A stretch of 64,000 nucleotides of DNA from Klebsiella aerogenes (GCA_029027985.1 CP119076.1:2974422-3038421), one strand, 5' to 3'. Numbered from the stretch's first letter, positions 19,088-30,838 are shown. The notes: generated by a model from the letters alone, not told the origin. Translations and numbers: made by a program.

Positions 19088-20131
19088 CGGATCCGGAATC
19101 CCCAATTTGGTATTGAGACGACCACGAGATTTATTAAAGATCTTGTTGCCGTTTTCACGCCCCGCCCGCAACTTACGCTGCTCCTCTTCCGGCAGTTTAT
19201 GTTCTTCCATGCAGGCTTCGCTGCAGCAACCGGCAAACTTCTCAGCACAGGCCGGACACTGAATAAACAGCAGATGGCAACCGTCGTTAAGGCAATTGGT
19301 ATGGCTATCGCACGGCACGCCGCACTGGTGGCAATGGGCAATCACATCGTCGGAGATACGCTCGCCCATCCGCTCATCGAAGACAAAGTTTTTACCAATG
19401 AAGCGAACCGGCAGTCCCTGTTCACGGGCACGGCGCGCATACTCGATAATCCCGCCTTCAATGTGCCATACCTTGTTGAAACCGCTGTGCTTCATCCAGG
19501 CGCTGGCTTTCTCGCAGCGGATACCGCCGGTGCAGTACATCACAATCTTCTTATCTTTGTATTCCTGCATCATCTCAACGGCTTTCGGCAGTTGGTCGCG
19601 GAAGGTATCAGCAGGAATTTCCAGCGCATTCTCGAAATGACCCACTTCGTATTCATAGTGGTTACGCATGTCGATAAATACCGCATCCGGGTCGTCAAGC
19701 ATGGCGTTCACTTCCGCGGCTTTCAGGTACTCGCCCACGTCAGAAGCATCAAAGGTCGGGTCATCAATACCGTCGGCCACAATGCGATCGCGGACCTTAA
19801 GACGCAGTACCCAGAAGGATTTTCCGTCATCATCAAGCGCGATGTTCAGACGCAGCCCCTGCAGCGCCGGATCGAAGCTATCCAGACACTCACGCAGGGC
19901 GGCAACCTTGCTTTCCGGCACGCTGAGCTGCGCATTAATACCTTCATGCGCCAGATAAATACGACCAAAGACATTTAACTTAGTCAGCGCCAGCCACAGG
20001 GCGTCGCGGGTCGCTTTTGGATCGACGATAGTGAAATATTTGTAGAATGAGATCGTCGTGCGCGGCTCGCTTTCAGCCAGCATCTGCGCTTTTAACGTCT
20101 CATTTGAAATGCGGTTGTGTAACACTGGCAT
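19073..20131 (-). CDS. trhO: tRNA uridine(34) hydroxylase TrhO (YceA)
   Basis: A 352-residue rhodanese-fold enzyme that makes 5-hydroxyuridine at tRNA wobble position 34 using O2. The central rhodanese domain contains the active-site loop [13 protein letters not shown] (near residue 180), and a cysteine-rich C-terminal region follows ([21 protein letters not shown]), probably metal binding. The frame opens 19 codons upstream; the MPVLHNRIS start has an AGCAGG ribosome site and aligns with E. coli. It stands alone, convergent with yceO and divergent from lpxL. Confidence 0.94.
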   Translation of the reverse strand: MPVLHNRISNETLKAQMLAESEPRTTISFYKYFTIVDPKATRDALWLALTKLNVFGRIYLAHEGINAQLSVPESKVAALRECLDSFDPALQGLRLNIALDDDGKSFWVLRLKVRDRIVADGIDDPTFDASDVGEYLKAAEVNAMLDDPDAVFIDMRNHYEYEVGHFENALEIPADTFRDQLPKAVEMMQEYKDKKIVMYCTGGIRCEKASAWMKHSGFNKVWHIEGGIIEYARRAREQGLPVRFIGKNFVFDERMGERISDDVIAHCHQCGVPCDSHTNCLNDGCHLLFIQCPACAEKFAGCCSEACMEEHKLPEEEQRKLRAGRENGNKIFNKSRGRLNTKLGIPDPSVKP

Positions 20132-20334
20132 GGTGTACCTGCTCGACATAGGAAATGAGTAAAATAAACGGCGGGCATCATATAGCAAACACCGTTAATT
20201 TACATCCCTACATTTTACGCTACATTTCCACCTCGCTGTTTTCAGCCATGAGCAAGATAGCGGGGAGACTGCTTTTGGCGACAGCGTAAAAAAATGCGAT
20301 AATAAAACGCGTTGTTAAATCAAACAGGTATGAA

Positions 20335-21255
20335 ATGACCCATTTACCGAAATTTTCCGCCGCCCTACTCCATCCGCGCTATTGGCTGCTTTGGCTGGGC
20401 ATCGGCCTGCTGTGGTTAGTCGTCCAACTGCCCTATCCGGTCATCTACCGTCTCGGCAACGCCATTGGCCGCCTGGCGATGCGTTTTATGCAGCGCCGCG
20501 CTAAAATTGCTTATCGCAACCTGGAACTCTGCTTCCCGGAAAAGAGCGAACAAGAACGTCATCAACTGGTGGTACAGAACTTTGAATCCGTCGGCATGGG
20601 CCTGATGGAAACCGGCATGGCCTGGTTCTGGCCAACCCACCGTATCGCGCGCTGGACCGATACCATCGACTTCGAACATGTCCGCGATGTCCAGGCGCAA
20701 AAGCGCGGCATCCTGCTGATTGGCATCCACTTTCTGACCCTGGAAATGGGCGCGCGAATGTTTGGCATGAACGAACCCGGCATCGGCGTCTATCGCCCGA
20801 ACGACAACCCGGTTATCGACTGGCTGCAAACCTGGGGCCGCCTGCGCTCCAACAAAGATATGATCGACCGTAAAGATCTCAAAGGCATGATCCGCGCGTT
20901 GAAAAAAGGCGAAGTCGTCTGGTACGCCCCGGATCACGACTACGGTCCGACCGCCAGCGTCTTCGCGCCGCTGTTCGCCGTCGACCAGGCCGCCACCACT
21001 TCCGGTACCTGGATGCTGGCGAAAATGTCAAAAGCCTGCATTGTGCCTTTCGTGCCGCGCCGCAAGCCGAACGGCAAAGGATATGAGCTGATTATTTTAC
21101 CACCGGAATGTGACCCTCCGCTGGATGATGCCGAAACAACCGCGGCATGGATGAATAAAGTCGTCGAGCAGTGCATCATGATGGCGCCGGAACAATATAT
21201 GTGGCTGCATCGCCGCTTTAAAACCCGTCCGGAAGGCGTGCCTTCGCGCTACTGA
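20335..21255 (+). CDS. lpxL: Lipid A biosynthesis lauroyltransferase LpxL
   Basis: A 306-residue inner-membrane acyltransferase that adds the first secondary acyl chain (laurate) to Kdo2-lipid IVA. One N-terminal membrane anchor (residues about 16-34) is followed by the LpxL/HtrB acyltransferase domain with the catalytic HX4E motif HFLTLE (His132, Glu137). The RYxxxPEG-type end ([18 protein letters not shown]) is characteristic. The length is identical to E. coli LpxL. It is a single gene between trhO and mdtG. Confidence 0.96.
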   Translation: MTHLPKFSAALLHPRYWLLWLGIGLLWLVVQLPYPVIYRLGNAIGRLAMRFMQRRAKIAYRNLELCFPEKSEQERHQLVVQNFESVGMGLMETGMAWFWPTHRIARWTDTIDFEHVRDVQAQKRGILLIGIHFLTLEMGARMFGMNEPGIGVYRPNDNPVIDWLQTWGRLRSNKDMIDRKDLKGMIRALKKGEVVWYAPDHDYGPTASVFAPLFAVDQAATTSGTWMLAKMSKACIVPFVPRRKPNGKGYELIILPPECDPPLDDAETTAAWMNKVVEQCIMMAPEQYMWLHRRFKTRPEGVPSRY

Positions 21256-21262
21256 TTTCCGC

Positions 21263-21293
21263 TTTACCCGGGCAATCATTTTGCCCGGGTAAA
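21263..21293. terminator. Hairpin after lpxL
   Basis: A 13-base arm (TTTACCCGGGCAA type) pairing with TTGCCCGGGTAAA around a short loop, 8 bases after lpxL. There is no T tail, so it may be a 3'-stabilising hairpin instead of an intrinsic terminator. Confidence 0.55.
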
Positions 21294-21428
21294 TTCCCCC
21301 CGCTCTCTCGCCCTTCTTCCTTTAGCTTTAAAAGCTATGCTCCATTGCGACAACCATTTCTCAAGCGCATAATTAGCAGGCTCATATTCCCCTTTATTTT
21401 AACCCGCGTCGCGGGCCAATGAGACCTT

Positions 21429-22679
21429 ATGTCGTCTGCTGATACGCCTATTAACTGGAAACGCAATCTTACCGTTACCTGGCTCGGCTGCTTTTTAACC
21501 GGCGCCGCGTTTAGTCTCGTTATGCCATTCCTCCCGCTGTACGTCGAACAACTCGGCGTCACCGGCCATAGCGCGCTCAATATGTGGTCAGGGTTGGTTT
21601 TCAGTATTACCTTCCTGTTCTCCGCCATCGCGTCGCCGTTCTGGGGCGGGCTGGCCGACCGTAAAGGTCGCAAAATTATGCTACTGCGTTCGGCGCTGGG
21701 CATGGCCATCGTCATGATGCTGATGGGCATGGCGCAGAACATCTGGCAATTCCTGATCCTGCGCGCGCTATTAGGGTTGCTCGGCGGCTTTATTCCCAAC
21801 GCGAACGCGCTGATCGCCACCCAGATCCCGCGGCAGAAAAGCGGCTGGGCGCTGGGAACACTCTCAACCGGCGCAGTGAGCGGTGCGTTACTTGGCCCGC
21901 TGGCTGGCGGTTTCCTCGCCGACCACTGGGGGTTACGCACCGTCTTCTTTATGACCGCCGCCGTGCTGTTTATTTGCTTCCTGTTTACCCTGTTTTTAAT
22001 TCGCGAAAACTTCGCGCCGGTGAACAAAAAAGAGATGCTCAGCGCCAAAGACGTATTTAGTTCGCTCAAGAACCCGAAGCTGGTGCTGAGCCTGTTCGTC
22101 ACCTCGCTGATTATTCAGGTCGCGACGGGCTCCATTGCTCCTATCCTGACGCTGTACGTTCGCGATCTGGCGGGAAACGTCAGCAATATCGCTTTTATTA
22201 GCGGAATGATCGCTTCCGTGCCTGGTATTGCCGCCCTGCTGAGCGCGCCACGTCTCGGTAAGCTCGGCGATCGCATCGGCCCGGAAAAGATCCTGATTGT
22301 CGCGCTGGTGATCTCGGTACTGCTGCTGATCCCGATGTCATTCGTCCAGACGCCATTGCAGCTCGGCATTCTGCGCTTCCTGCTCGGCGCCGCCGACGGC
22401 GCCCTGCTGCCAGCCGTGCAAACTCTGCTGGTGTACAACTCCACCAGCCAGATCTCAGGACGCATTTTCAGCTACAATCAGTCGTTTCGCGATATCGGCA
22501 ACGTCACCGGCCCGCTGATCGGCGCCTCGGTGTCTGCCAACTATGGCTTCCGCGCCGTTTTCCTGGTTACGGCCTGCGTCGTACTGTTTAACGCCATTTA
22601 TTCGACGGTCAGTTTGCGTCGCCCGCGCGGCGGTGAATCCTCTGGTAGCGAGAACTCGGGTAAACGTTCGGTAAATTAA
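21429..22679 (+). CDS. mdtG: MFS multidrug efflux protein MdtG
   Basis: A 416-residue major facilitator of the DHA1 drug:H+ antiporter group; in E. coli (YceE/MdtG) it gives fosfomycin and deoxycholate tolerance when overproduced. MFS motif A is present as [13 protein letters not shown] (near residue 75), and motif C-like glycine-rich sequence ([10 protein letters not shown]) follows in helix 5. It is a little longer than the E. coli protein because of a Ser/Gly-rich C-terminal tail ([16 protein letters not shown]). In E. coli it is in the MarA/SoxS regulon; I did not confirm a box here. Confidence 0.93.
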   Translation: MSSADTPINWKRNLTVTWLGCFLTGAAFSLVMPFLPLYVEQLGVTGHSALNMWSGLVFSITFLFSAIASPFWGGLADRKGRKIMLLRSALGMAIVMMLMGMAQNIWQFLILRALLGLLGGFIPNANALIATQIPRQKSGWALGTLSTGAVSGALLGPLAGGFLADHWGLRTVFFMTAAVLFICFLFTLFLIRENFAPVNKKEMLSAKDVFSSLKNPKLVLSLFVTSLIIQVATGSIAPILTLYVRDLAGNVSNIAFISGMIASVPGIAALLSAPRLGKLGDRIGPEKILIVALVISVLLLIPMSFVQTPLQLGILRFLLGAADGALLPAVQTLLVYNSTSQISGRIFSYNQSFRDIGNVTGPLIGASVSANYGFRAVFLVTACVVLFNAIYSTVSLRRPRGGESSGSENSGKRSVN

Positions 22680-22770
22680 CCCCTTCAGCACGTCTCTGCC
22701 TTGACGCCAGGCTAACCGCCTTCTATAGATTGAAACGTGTTCCTTTTTCATTCTTCTTAGGGGGTTAGCT

Positions 22771-23157
22771 ATGTCTACGGAATCAGTTTTCTACGCCACA
22801 CTAGAAGAGGCTATCGACGCCGCCCGAGAAGAGTACCTGGCCGATAATCCCGATAGCGATGAAGAGAGCGCCGACGTCGAGCAGTTCAACATGCAGAAAT
22901 ACGTGCTCCAGGATGGCGATATTGCCTGGCGGGCGGAGTTTTTTGCCAGCGAAGACGAAGAAGGCGAATGTCTGCCCATGCTCAGCGGTGAATCCGCGCA
23001 AAGCGTCTTTGACGGCGACTATGATGAGATTGAGCTGCGCCAGGAGTGGCTGGAAGAGAATACGCTACACGAATGGGACGAAGGCGAGTTTCAGCTGGAA
23101 CCCTCTCTGGATACCGAAGAGGGGCAAACCGCAGCCGATGAATGGGACGAGCGTTAA
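22771..23157 (+). CDS. msyB: Acidic protein MsyB
   Basis: A 128-residue, strongly acidic protein (Asp/Glu-rich throughout, e.g. DNPDSDEESADVEQ and EWLEENTLHEWDEGE). E. coli MsyB was found as a multicopy suppressor of secretion defects (secY/secA) and its true function is unknown. The match is close across the core GECLPMLSGESAQSVFDGDYDE. An AGGGGG ribosome site precedes the ATG. It converges on yceK with no gap between the stop codons. Confidence 0.93.
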   Translation: MSTESVFYATLEEAIDAAREEYLADNPDSDEESADVEQFNMQKYVLQDGDIAWRAEFFASEDEEGECLPMLSGESAQSVFDGDYDEIELRQEWLEENTLHEWDEGEFQLEPSLDTEEGQTAADEWDER

Positions 23158-23385
23158 TTACTCGTAAGGGCCATGACTGGCGTCTAACGGCAACAGTAGC
23201 GTATCGAATACCAGCGAGAACGGTAGATCCAGGATGGTCAGATAGCGCCATGCAGAATCGCGCACATCCCACTGCACGCCAGGATAATACTGGTTGCCAT
23301 GACCCTGCCCCGGCACCGTGCGGCTGATAATACTGCCGCAGCCGCTGAGCACCAGCGTCATGGCGATAACCAGAAATATTTTCAT
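23158..23385 (-). CDS. yceK: YceK, DUF1375 lipoprotein
   Basis: A 75-residue lipoprotein. The signal MKIFLVIAMTLVLSGC has a clear lipobox (VLSG-C), followed by GSIISRTVPG and a short mature domain (DUF1375) of unknown function. Two start codons are possible; the second (MKIF) is 6 bases from the GAGG ribosome site while the first directly abuts it. It lies downstream of opgGH but behind a terminator, and its stop abuts that of msyB. Confidence 0.88.
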   Translation of the reverse strand: MKIFLVIAMTLVLSGCGSIISRTVPGQGHGNQYYPGVQWDVRDSAWRYLTILDLPFSLVFDTLLLPLDASHGPYE

Positions 23386-23409
23386 CAACATCCTCTACTC
23401 TCAGACAAA

Positions 23410-23437
23410 AAAATACCGGCACACTTGCCGGTATTTT
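23410..23437 (-). terminator. opgGH terminator
   Basis: AAAATACCGGC/GCCGGTATTTT stem with a 6-base loop, followed on the minus strand by a T run; it separates opgH from yceK. Confidence 0.85.
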
Positions 23438-23451
23438 CCTTAACGTACGGC

Positions 23452-25980
23452 TTACTTCGTTTTTAACGCCAGCGGATTCAGTGTGAGTTGCTGGTAAGCG
23501 CCGACCCAGGAGGAGTATTTCTCCGGGGCGTTCCACACGCGATAGTGCAGATGCGACAGCGTTACCGGATCGCTCAACAGCACCAGACGACGGTCGCGGT
23601 TAAGTTTGTCCGGCGTTTCATTCAGCGCCTGCTCGACATGGCGTTCACGGGCGATATCGAGAATATGGCCGTGACGGTGACGCGCCGTTGCCATTGCGGT
23701 CGCCAGGGCGTTAAACGACGGATTGAACACCGCGTGCATAAAGCCATCATCCAGCGAACGTTGACGGTTCATCGTCAGGTAAGCATCGGTATCTTTCAGC
23801 ACCTGCGGTGGCGAATACTCTTCCGGGATCAGGAACAGCTTGCAGCGTTTAGTACGCAGACCGACCGTCGCGCGGCTGGAAATCGCCGATACAAACGGGG
23901 AGAGGATCAGCGAAACCACGATCGGCGCCAGCCAGAACAGGAAACGCAGATCCAGCCACGCCATGCCAACCGCCCACACCAGGCCCAGCAGCATCTGCGA
24001 GCCGTGACGCATAAAGGCTTCGCCCCATGGCGTCGAGTCATCATCGCGCTGCGGCGAATTCCACACCACTTCCCAACCGAGGAACGCGCTGACCACAAAC
24101 ACGGTATGGAACAGCATGCGCACCGGCGCCAGCAGCACCGAGAACAGTACCTCCAGCAGCAGGGAGAGCGTGACGCGGCAAAATCCGCCATACTCTTTCG
24201 GCCCTTTGCACCACACCAGAATGATACTCAGCAGCTTCGGCAGGAACAGCAGCACCATGGTCGAGGCAAACAGCGCGATAGCCAGTTCCGGGCGCCACTG
24301 CGGCCACACCGGGAACAACTGCCGCGGCTGCAGGAAGTACTGCGGCTCCGTCAGAGCATGCACCACCTGTAGCGCCGTCGACAGCGCCAGGAACATAAAC
24401 CACAGCGGCGCCGATAGATACGACATGACGCCGGTCAGGAACACCGCACGGTGTACCGGGTGCATCCCTTTGACCAGGAACAGACGGAAGTTCATCAGGT
24501 TACCCTGGCACCAACGACGGTCACGTTTCAGTTCATCCAGCAGGTTCGGCGGCAACTCTTCATAAGAACCCGGCAGATCGTAGGCGATCCACACGCCCCA
24601 TCCAGCGCGGCGCATCAGCGCGGCTTCGACGAAGTCATGCGACAGAATCGAACCGGCAAAGTTACCCTCACCCGGCAGCGGCGCCAGCGCACAGTGTTCG
24701 ATGAATGGCTTCACGCGGATAATGGCGTTGTGACCCCAGTAGTGCGATTCCCCCAGTTGCCAGAAGTGCAGACCGGCGGTAAACAGCGGACCATAGACGC
24801 GAGTCGCAAACTGCTGGCAGCGCGCGTACAGGGTGTCCATACCGGAAGCGCGCGGCGAAGACTGGATAATCCCGGCGTTCGGATTCGCTTCCATCAGGCG
24901 TACCAGGCCGCTCAGACACTCACCGGTCATGACCGAGTCAGCGTCGAGCACCACCATATAGCTGTACTGGCTACCCCAGCGACGGCAGAAATCATCGATG
25001 TTGCCGCTTTTACGCTTCACGCGACGACGACGACGACGATAGAAGATCTGACCTTCGCCCTGAACTTCGGCAATCAGTTCCATCCAGGCCTTCTGTTCAG
25101 CGACGCAGATATCCGGATCGTAGCTGTCGCTCAGCACGTAGACATCAAAATGCTCGGCATTGCCCGTCGCTTTCACCGACTCCCAGGTCGCGCGCAGGCC
25201 CGCGAACACGCGGTCAACGTCTTCGTTACAGATAGGCATGATCAGCGCCGTCCGGTGTTCCGGGTTCAGCGGCTCATCGCCAACGGTGGAAGCCGAAATA
25301 CTGTACTTGTCACGGCCGATCAGGAGCTGGAGGAAGCCCATCAGCGCGGTCCAGAAACCAGCCGAGACCCAACAAAAGAGCACCGCGAACAGGATCAGGA
25401 TGCCGCTCTGCAGCACATACGGCAGCAGTTGCATAAAGGAGATCCACAGATCCTGGCCAACCATATCGGATGGATTGATCAGCGCCCAGCCCTGATAAGG
25501 CAGGATGGTCTTCATGTACCAGGTGGCAACCACCGTTTGCGCCAGCGTCAGCAGCAGCAAAATGTAACGCCGAATGGTGCCGACGGTACGCCATTTCTGT
25601 TCGCTTTCCCGCTCTTCTTGCGTCAGGCGGGACAGGTAGCGCGGCGTGACATCGCGACCGCGCAGGCGATCCCAGAAACGGCCAACCGGGTTGGTACGCC
25701 ACGGATCGGGGATCATCGAGGAGCGTTTCGCTTTCGGCATCGCATGCAGTTGCGTGCGCCCTTCATCATCTTTCACCAACTGATCACCGGCCAGAGAGTC
25801 CGGCCAGCTATGCTCCAGGCGCGCTTTTACCGACCCCAACGGGGAGTCTTCATCGCGCGGAAAATGATGATGCTCAGCGTCCAGCGCTTCGTGCACGGCC
25901 TGCAGGCTCGCATCAGGCAAAGCGGCCTTTTCTGCATCCGACAGCGGCAATGCGTCGATGTAGTTCGTTATCTTATTCAT
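23452..25980 (-). CDS. opgH: Glucans biosynthesis glucosyltransferase H
   Basis: An 842-residue inner-membrane family-2 glycosyltransferase that polymerises the beta-1,2-glucan backbone of osmoregulated periplasmic glucans from UDP-glucose. After a soluble N-terminus there are two membrane segments (about 140-160 and 195-220), then the cytoplasmic GT2 domain with the aspartates in VLSDSYDPD and VVLDADSVM and the acceptor motif [10 protein letters not shown], then more membrane helices. In E. coli the N-terminus also inhibits FtsZ in a nutrient-dependent manner. The ATG overlaps the end of opgG by 8 bases, so translation is coupled. Confidence 0.97.
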   Translation of the reverse strand: MNKITNYIDALPLSDAEKAALPDASLQAVHEALDAEHHHFPRDEDSPLGSVKARLEHSWPDSLAGDQLVKDDEGRTQLHAMPKAKRSSMIPDPWRTNPVGRFWDRLRGRDVTPRYLSRLTQEERESEQKWRTVGTIRRYILLLLTLAQTVVATWYMKTILPYQGWALINPSDMVGQDLWISFMQLLPYVLQSGILILFAVLFCWVSAGFWTALMGFLQLLIGRDKYSISASTVGDEPLNPEHRTALIMPICNEDVDRVFAGLRATWESVKATGNAEHFDVYVLSDSYDPDICVAEQKAWMELIAEVQGEGQIFYRRRRRRVKRKSGNIDDFCRRWGSQYSYMVVLDADSVMTGECLSGLVRLMEANPNAGIIQSSPRASGMDTLYARCQQFATRVYGPLFTAGLHFWQLGESHYWGHNAIIRVKPFIEHCALAPLPGEGNFAGSILSHDFVEAALMRRAGWGVWIAYDLPGSYEELPPNLLDELKRDRRWCQGNLMNFRLFLVKGMHPVHRAVFLTGVMSYLSAPLWFMFLALSTALQVVHALTEPQYFLQPRQLFPVWPQWRPELAIALFASTMVLLFLPKLLSIILVWCKGPKEYGGFCRVTLSLLLEVLFSVLLAPVRMLFHTVFVVSAFLGWEVVWNSPQRDDDSTPWGEAFMRHGSQMLLGLVWAVGMAWLDLRFLFWLAPIVVSLILSPFVSAISSRATVGLRTKRCKLFLIPEEYSPPQVLKDTDAYLTMNRQRSLDDGFMHAVFNPSFNALATAMATARHRHGHILDIARERHVEQALNETPDKLNRDRRLVLLSDPVTLSHLHYRVWNAPEKYSSWVGAYQQLTLNPLALKTK

Positions 25981-27526
25981 TGGCAGGCAGCTGATAGCTC
26001 CAGGTTTCGCTCAGCGTCTGATCGCCATTGACCAGCGCCGCGCGCATTTCCGTGGTTTTCTTCGGATCTTTCACTTTGACGCGCAGGGTCATACGCCAGC
26101 CTTTGATAATCGGGTTATAGCGCACGGAGTTTTCCACGATCTCAGCGTTGTCGCCGATACTCGCCTGCGCCGTTACCGGGGTATCCGCCGCCATTTTTTT
26201 CATGTCAGCGCCGGTGAAATCAACGACGAAAGCAATGGTGCCATCAGGCTGACGAATGAGATTCGACTGCTTCACGTCGCCGGTTGAACGGCGAGTCTGC
26301 ACCACATAAGCGCTGTCAGGCGCATGCAGCTTGTCTTCATCACGGGTGAAGGTAATGGAGTATTTGAAGTTCATCTCTTTACCCGGCTCCGGCAACTGAT
26401 CCGGGGTCCAGTAAGTGACGATGTTATCGTTGGTTTCATCATTGGTTGGGATTTCAACCAGTTCGACTTTACCTTTGCCCCAGTCGCCTTTCGGGGTGAT
26501 CCACGCGCTTGGACGCAGGTCGTAGCGATCGTCGAGATCTTCAAAGCGGGAGAACTGACGGCCACGCTGCAACAGACCAAAGCCCTGCGGGTTTTCCATC
26601 GCATAGCTGCTGACAGCCAGATGTTTCGGGTTGTTCAGCGGACGCCAGATCCACTCGCCGTTGCCGGCAAGCATCGACAGGCCGTTAGAGTCATGCAGCG
26701 CCGGACGGTAGTTGGTGGTCGGCGACGGCAGATTCGGCCCAAACAAAAACATACTGGTCAGCGGCGCAATGCCCAGCTTGCCGACTTTATCGCGCAGATA
26801 GACTTTAGACTGCACATCGACAACGGTGTCGCGGCCCGGCATGATCACAAAGCGATAAGCGCCGGTCGCACGCGGAGAATCCAACAGCGCATAGATGGTT
26901 AAGCGTTTATCGGTCGCTTTCGGACGCTCAATCCAGAACTCGCGAAAACGCGGGAACTCTTCGCCTGATGGCAGCGCAGTGTCGATAGCCAGGCCACGAG
27001 CGGACAAGCCATACACCTGCCCCTGACCGAGAACGCGGAAATAGCTGGCTCCGAGCATGCTGACGATTTCGTCATTCTTGTCTTTGCTATTGATCGGATA
27101 CAGAACTTTGAAACCGGCGAAACCAAGGTCTTTCACCGTGTCTTTATCGTGCTGGACGTTGCCAAAATTAAAATAATCCGGGCTATATTTAATTTTGCGC
27201 ACGCTGGTGCTGGTCACTTCATTAATGGCGACCGGCGTGTCGAAATACATGCCCTGATGGTAAAATTCGAGCTTAAACGGGGTCTTCAGGTTATTCCAGT
27301 AGGCTTTATCGTGATTGAACTGGATTTGCTGGTAATCCGCATATTTCATATCGCGGAAGGCGGAGGGCAGGTTACTTTTCGGCGCTTCATAGCCTTTCCC
27401 GGCTAACGTTTTCGCCTGTTTTGCTACGTCATCAATGCTGAATGCCCATGCAGATGAGGTACACAGGGACAACATTACGGCTGCGCTTAACCAACGCATT
27501 TTCATCATCTGTGGTTTATGTTTCAT
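25973..27526 (-). CDS. opgG: Glucans biosynthesis protein G, periplasmic
   Basis: A 517-residue periplasmic protein needed for glucan chain synthesis and branching. The N-terminus [19 protein letters not shown] and following [10 protein letters not shown] give a signal peptide with an AxA cleavage site. The mature part shows the conserved [31 protein letters not shown] and [15 protein letters not shown] blocks of the MdoG family. It is first in the opgGH operon and divergent from opgC, the conserved arrangement. Confidence 0.97.
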   Translation of the reverse strand: MKHKPQMMKMRWLSAAVMLSLCTSSAWAFSIDDVAKQAKTLAGKGYEAPKSNLPSAFRDMKYADYQQIQFNHDKAYWNNLKTPFKLEFYHQGMYFDTPVAINEVTSTSVRKIKYSPDYFNFGNVQHDKDTVKDLGFAGFKVLYPINSKDKNDEIVSMLGASYFRVLGQGQVYGLSARGLAIDTALPSGEEFPRFREFWIERPKATDKRLTIYALLDSPRATGAYRFVIMPGRDTVVDVQSKVYLRDKVGKLGIAPLTSMFLFGPNLPSPTTNYRPALHDSNGLSMLAGNGEWIWRPLNNPKHLAVSSYAMENPQGFGLLQRGRQFSRFEDLDDRYDLRPSAWITPKGDWGKGKVELVEIPTNDETNDNIVTYWTPDQLPEPGKEMNFKYSITFTRDEDKLHAPDSAYVVQTRRSTGDVKQSNLIRQPDGTIAFVVDFTGADMKKMAADTPVTAQASIGDNAEIVENSVRYNPIIKGWRMTLRVKVKDPKKTTEMRAALVNGDQTLSETWSYQLPANE

Positions 27527-27778
27527 AGTAAGTAAGCACTTCCCCCTTTGTGTGCTTAAATCGATCCGATCTATTTTAATGGAAACTCAGGCAATCCGAC
27601 AACATAATCCCTGTTTTGTTCAGCTTAGCGGCCCAGGGAATAAACAGTTAACGGTCCCATATTGTACTTTGCGTACTTATCCTGGAGACAGATACCCTGA
27701 GTTCATGTAGGGTTGCTGTGAATGTAACCGTTATCGCCCTGAGTGATAAGACGAATTGTCTGAGATTGTTGTGAATTT

Positions 27779-28939
27779 ATGAATAAAGCTCCAGTAGAAC
27801 GTGAATATTTCTTCGATAGCATCCGCGCCTGGCTGATGCTGTTGGGGATCCCGTTTCATATCTCGCTTATCTATTCCAGCCATAGCTGGCACGTGAATAG
27901 CCTGGAACCCTCCTGGGGTCTGACGCTGTTCAACGATTTTATCCACGCCTTCCGCATGCAGGTCTTCTTTGTTATTTCCGGCTATTTCTCCTACATGCTG
28001 TTTCTGCGCTATCCGCTGAAGAAATGGTGGAAGGTACGCGTAGAGCGCGTCGGCATCCCCATGCTCACCGCCATTCCGCTGCTGACCCTGCCGCAGTTCC
28101 TGATGCTGCAGTATGTCAATGGTAAAGCGGAGAACTGGCATACCCTCTCCGGTTATGACAAATTCAACACCCTGGCCTGGGAGCTCATCTCCCACCTGTG
28201 GTTTTTGCTGGTATTAGTGGTGCTCACCACCGCCGGCGTGGTGCTGTTTAAGTGGCTGGGCAATCGCCGGAAAACGCAGGTCGCCCGCTTTGGTGACAAC
28301 GTCACGCTAAGCCAGTTATCGCTTATTTTTCTTGGGTTTGGCGTGTTATATGCAATTATCCGCCGCACCCTTTTCATCGTTTATCCGCCGATTCTCAGCA
28401 ACGGGTTGTTTAACTTTGTCGTGATGCAGACCCTGTTCTACCTGCCATTCTTTATTCTCGGCGCGCAAACCTTTATCAACCCGCGGCTGAAAGCGATGTT
28501 CACGACTTCCTCGCCGTGGTGCTTTATTGGCTCGTTGCTGGGCTTTATAGCCTACCGGCTTAACCAGCAGTACGGTTCTGGTGATGGCTGGATGTATGAA
28601 ACCGAATCGGTCATAACGATGGTGCTGGGGTTGTGGATGGTGAACGTCGTGTTCTCACTCGGCCACCGCCTGCTTAATTTCCAGTCTGCGCGGGTAACCT
28701 ACTTTGTTAATGCCTCGCTGTTTATCTACCTGGTGCATCATCCGCTGACTCTGCTATACGGTGCGTGGATCACGCCGGTTATCAAATCCAACGCATTAGG
28801 GTTTATCACCGGACTGGTGTTCGTGGTGGGGATTGCGCTGGTGCTGTACGAAATCCATTTACGTATTCCGCTACTACGCTTCCTGTTCTCTGGTAAACCA
28901 CAGCAAAAACCGGCTAAAGCGCCGGTATCAGTGAGTTAA
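27779..28939 (+). CDS. opgC: Glucans biosynthesis protein C (OPG succinyltransferase)
   Basis: A 386-residue inner-membrane acyltransferase-3 family protein with about ten hydrophobic segments, responsible for adding succinyl groups to periplasmic glucans. The family start [20 protein letters not shown] and the FVISGYFSY and [14 protein letters not shown] blocks are present. It is divergent from opgG across 252 bases that should hold the promoters of both; E. coli opgG expression is osmoregulated. The next E. coli neighbour, clsC, is missing here. Confidence 0.95.
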   Translation: MNKAPVEREYFFDSIRAWLMLLGIPFHISLIYSSHSWHVNSLEPSWGLTLFNDFIHAFRMQVFFVISGYFSYMLFLRYPLKKWWKVRVERVGIPMLTAIPLLTLPQFLMLQYVNGKAENWHTLSGYDKFNTLAWELISHLWFLLVLVVLTTAGVVLFKWLGNRRKTQVARFGDNVTLSQLSLIFLGFGVLYAIIRRTLFIVYPPILSNGLFNFVVMQTLFYLPFFILGAQTFINPRLKAMFTTSSPWCFIGSLLGFIAYRLNQQYGSGDGWMYETESVITMVLGLWMVNVVFSLGHRLLNFQSARVTYFVNASLFIYLVHHPLTLLYGAWITPVIKSNALGFITGLVFVVGIALVLYEIHLRIPLLRFLFSGKPQQKPAKAPVSVS

Positions 28940-29056
28940 CCAACCGACACCGGCAGCGCGTACTACCGGTGTCGGTTGGCTTCGATTATCTCTTCTTTAC
29001 CGACGAAGCTCCTTGTCGTTGTGATATCCATGACAGCCGTTCACTGTAAATCGGCA

Positions 29057-29578
29057 CTATGCCTGCAATAACCGCTTATAGATCTCCGCCGTTTCGTTAT
29101 CGAAACAGACGAAATACACCTGTTCCAGCGGGTTGTAACGCGTGAGGAAGGCATTAACCGTTTGTACCGCGATTTCCGCCGCCGCCTGTTTTGGATAGCC
29201 ATAAACCCCAGTGCTGATAGCCGGGAAAGCGATAGAACGGTAGTTATTCGCCGAAGCCAGTTGCAAACTGTTGCGGTAGGCATCCGCCAGTAGCTCCGCT
29301 TCTTGCTCGCCGCCGCCGTGCCAGACGGGACCAACCGCATGGATGACCGCGCTAGCCGGCAGATTTCCGGCGCTGGTGATCACAGCATGACCCGGCGGAC
29401 ATTCGCCCTGCTGCTGACGAACTATTTTACAGGCAGCCAGCAACTCCGGACCCGCCGCGCGATGGATCGCCCCATCAACGCCGCCGCCTCCCAATAACGA
29501 TGGGTTCGCCGCATTAACAATCACATCCACTTGCAACGTCGTAATATCGCCGAGAACCACCTCAGGTTGAACAACCAT
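29057..29578 (-). CDS. ymdB: O-acetyl-ADP-ribose deacetylase, macrodomain (YmdB)
   Basis: A 173-residue macrodomain that hydrolyses O-acetyl-ADP-ribose; in E. coli it also down-modulates RNase III. The ADP-ribose-binding loops are present: [25 protein letters not shown] (about residues 20-44) and STGVYGYP (near 121). The frame opens six codons earlier, but those codons contain the AGGAGG ribosome site, so the MVVQPE start is used. The N-terminus differs from E. coli. RNase E itself is in this window, but no direct link is implied. Confidence 0.93.
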   Translation of the reverse strand: MVVQPEVVLGDITTLQVDVIVNAANPSLLGGGGVDGAIHRAAGPELLAACKIVRQQQGECPPGHAVITSAGNLPASAVIHAVGPVWHGGGEQEAELLADAYRNSLQLASANNYRSIAFPAISTGVYGYPKQAAAEIAVQTVNAFLTRYNPLEQVYFVCFDNETAEIYKRLLQA

Positions 29579-29667
29579 TTCCCCTCCTGTCGGCAAACGT
29601 CTTAATACTCAGATTGATTGCTAATATGGCATGATAGCCCCCGAGGCGAAAGCCTGAGGGCCGGTTA

Positions 29668-29973
29668 TTAGCGATAATTCACTTCGAGGATAGCGTTGGT
29701 GTGCTGCGGATTAATGTAGGTTAATTGCGTAGATTTGATATTAGCATGTTGCAGATCCCCACTTGCCACCTGCCGGGCAGATAGGGTCACTGGCTTTTGC
29801 TTAGCGCAGACCATCGAAACCTGGGCTTCAGAGGAACGGATTTGACAAGGCGGCTCAACTACGCCGCCGTGGAAACGGATCACACCATTCGCAGCGTTAG
29901 CGATCGGCGAAAATGTCAATAAAGCGGGAAGGAAACAAACGGTAGCAAGTAGTACGCCATTCATGTTTTTCAC
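29668..29973 (-). CDS. ymdA: YmdA-like small secreted protein
   Basis: A 101-residue protein read from a GTG with a GAGGGG ribosome site 7 bases upstream. The signal sequence VLLATVCFLPALLTFSPIANA ends at an ANA|ANG cleavage site. The mature protein resembles a short fimbrial-type beta domain (GVIRFHGGVVEPPCQI...VC with two cysteines 20 residues apart that could form a disulfide) ending in alternating hydrophobic residues. Position beside ymdB suggests the YmdA of E. coli, which lies next to csgC; assignment is by context and pattern. Function unknown. Confidence 0.65.
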   Translation of the reverse strand: MKNMNGVLLATVCFLPALLTFSPIANAANGVIRFHGGVVEPPCQIRSSEAQVSMVCAKQKPVTLSARQVASGDLQHANIKSTQLTYINPQHTNAILEVNYR

Positions 29974-30000
29974 GGCAAAACCCCTCTGCGTAACGGTCAA

Positions 30001-30253
30001 AAAAAACCTTACAAATCATCCTTGAGCGCAGTTGAATACCAGCAACTACATACAAAATAAGTATATATATGAAGTACCTGTAGATACTTTTTTCTCTCCA
30101 TTTTTGCAAACGGTATCAAACTATTATGGTTTGTTTGCTCAGAATGTCCGCATTAAGAGGAAAAAACAATCGATGAGGGGTTGAAGCTGAGGGGGTTTCA
30201 TGTTGTCAATGACAGGCAATGAACGCCTGTCATCGTAAAGATGCGCTTGCGGA
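30001..30253. other. Short junction where E. coli carries the curli genes
   Basis: About 250 AT-rich bases between ymdA and ycdZ, without an ORF, hairpin or repeat that I can support. In E. coli the two divergent curli operons (csgDEFG, csgBAC) fill this position. Nothing resembling csg remnants was seen. Confidence 0.6.
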
Positions 30254-30736
30254 TTAGCCGTTATCGCTAGCCAGAGATTTACTTTTCTGTGCTCGCGCCG
30301 CCAGCCACAACCCGCTGTTTTTCATGGCGTAGCCGAAGACCAGCCCCAGCGCCAATGACGGCACCACGATGCGCCAGTCGCCGTTGGCGGCAAAGGTCGC
30401 GCAGGCGCCGATAAAGGTTCCAGGAACAAAAGAGAGCAGCAGTTGACGAGCCTGGATGCACATCAGGAACGCGACGATGCCGGTCATCATGTAGCTGAGA
30501 ATTTCCAACTGCGGGGCCAGCGCGCTGCCGTAAATAATCACCAGCGCCCAAATCACGCCGCTCATGACCGTGCAGGCAGAAATCAACAGCCCTTTCAGGC
30601 CGCCTTGCGGGCAGGCGAAATAGGCCGTGCAGCCAAGGAAGCCGGCCCAGCTCAGCAGGCCGAGAGCGACCGCCACCCATCCCCAAATACCGGAGAGAAT
30701 GCCCGTCGTTAATGCGATTGCGAAGAGTATGTTCAT
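30254..30736 (-). CDS. ycdZ: YcdZ, DUF1097 inner membrane protein
   Basis: A 160-residue membrane protein with about five hydrophobic segments starting MNILFAIALTTGILSGIWGW, close to E. coli YcdZ (DUF1097), function unknown. The frame extends 16 codons upstream; the MNILF start is chosen from family alignment, although no strong ribosome site precedes it. It follows ycdY in the ycdX-ycdY-ycdZ order, with 100 bases between, so it may be in the same operon or have its own promoter. Confidence 0.88.
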   Translation of the reverse strand: MNILFAIALTTGILSGIWGWVAVALGLLSWAGFLGCTAYFACPQGGLKGLLISACTVMSGVIWALVIIYGSALAPQLEILSYMMTGIVAFLMCIQARQLLLSFVPGTFIGACATFAANGDWRIVVPSLALGLVFGYAMKNSGLWLAARAQKSKSLASDNG

Positions 30737-30838
30737 GCCGCGTATCATAGCAGATACGCGGCCGTCAAATGCGATCCAACGCACACAAAATGAATGCGTG
30801 AATTTGCTGTTTCACAAATAAGGTGATTTAAATCACAT

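Noticed and set aside
24451-26031. A 526-codon open frame antisense to opgH
   Set aside because: Shadow of the opgH codon pattern; Arg/His/Gln-rich with no start site support or family match.
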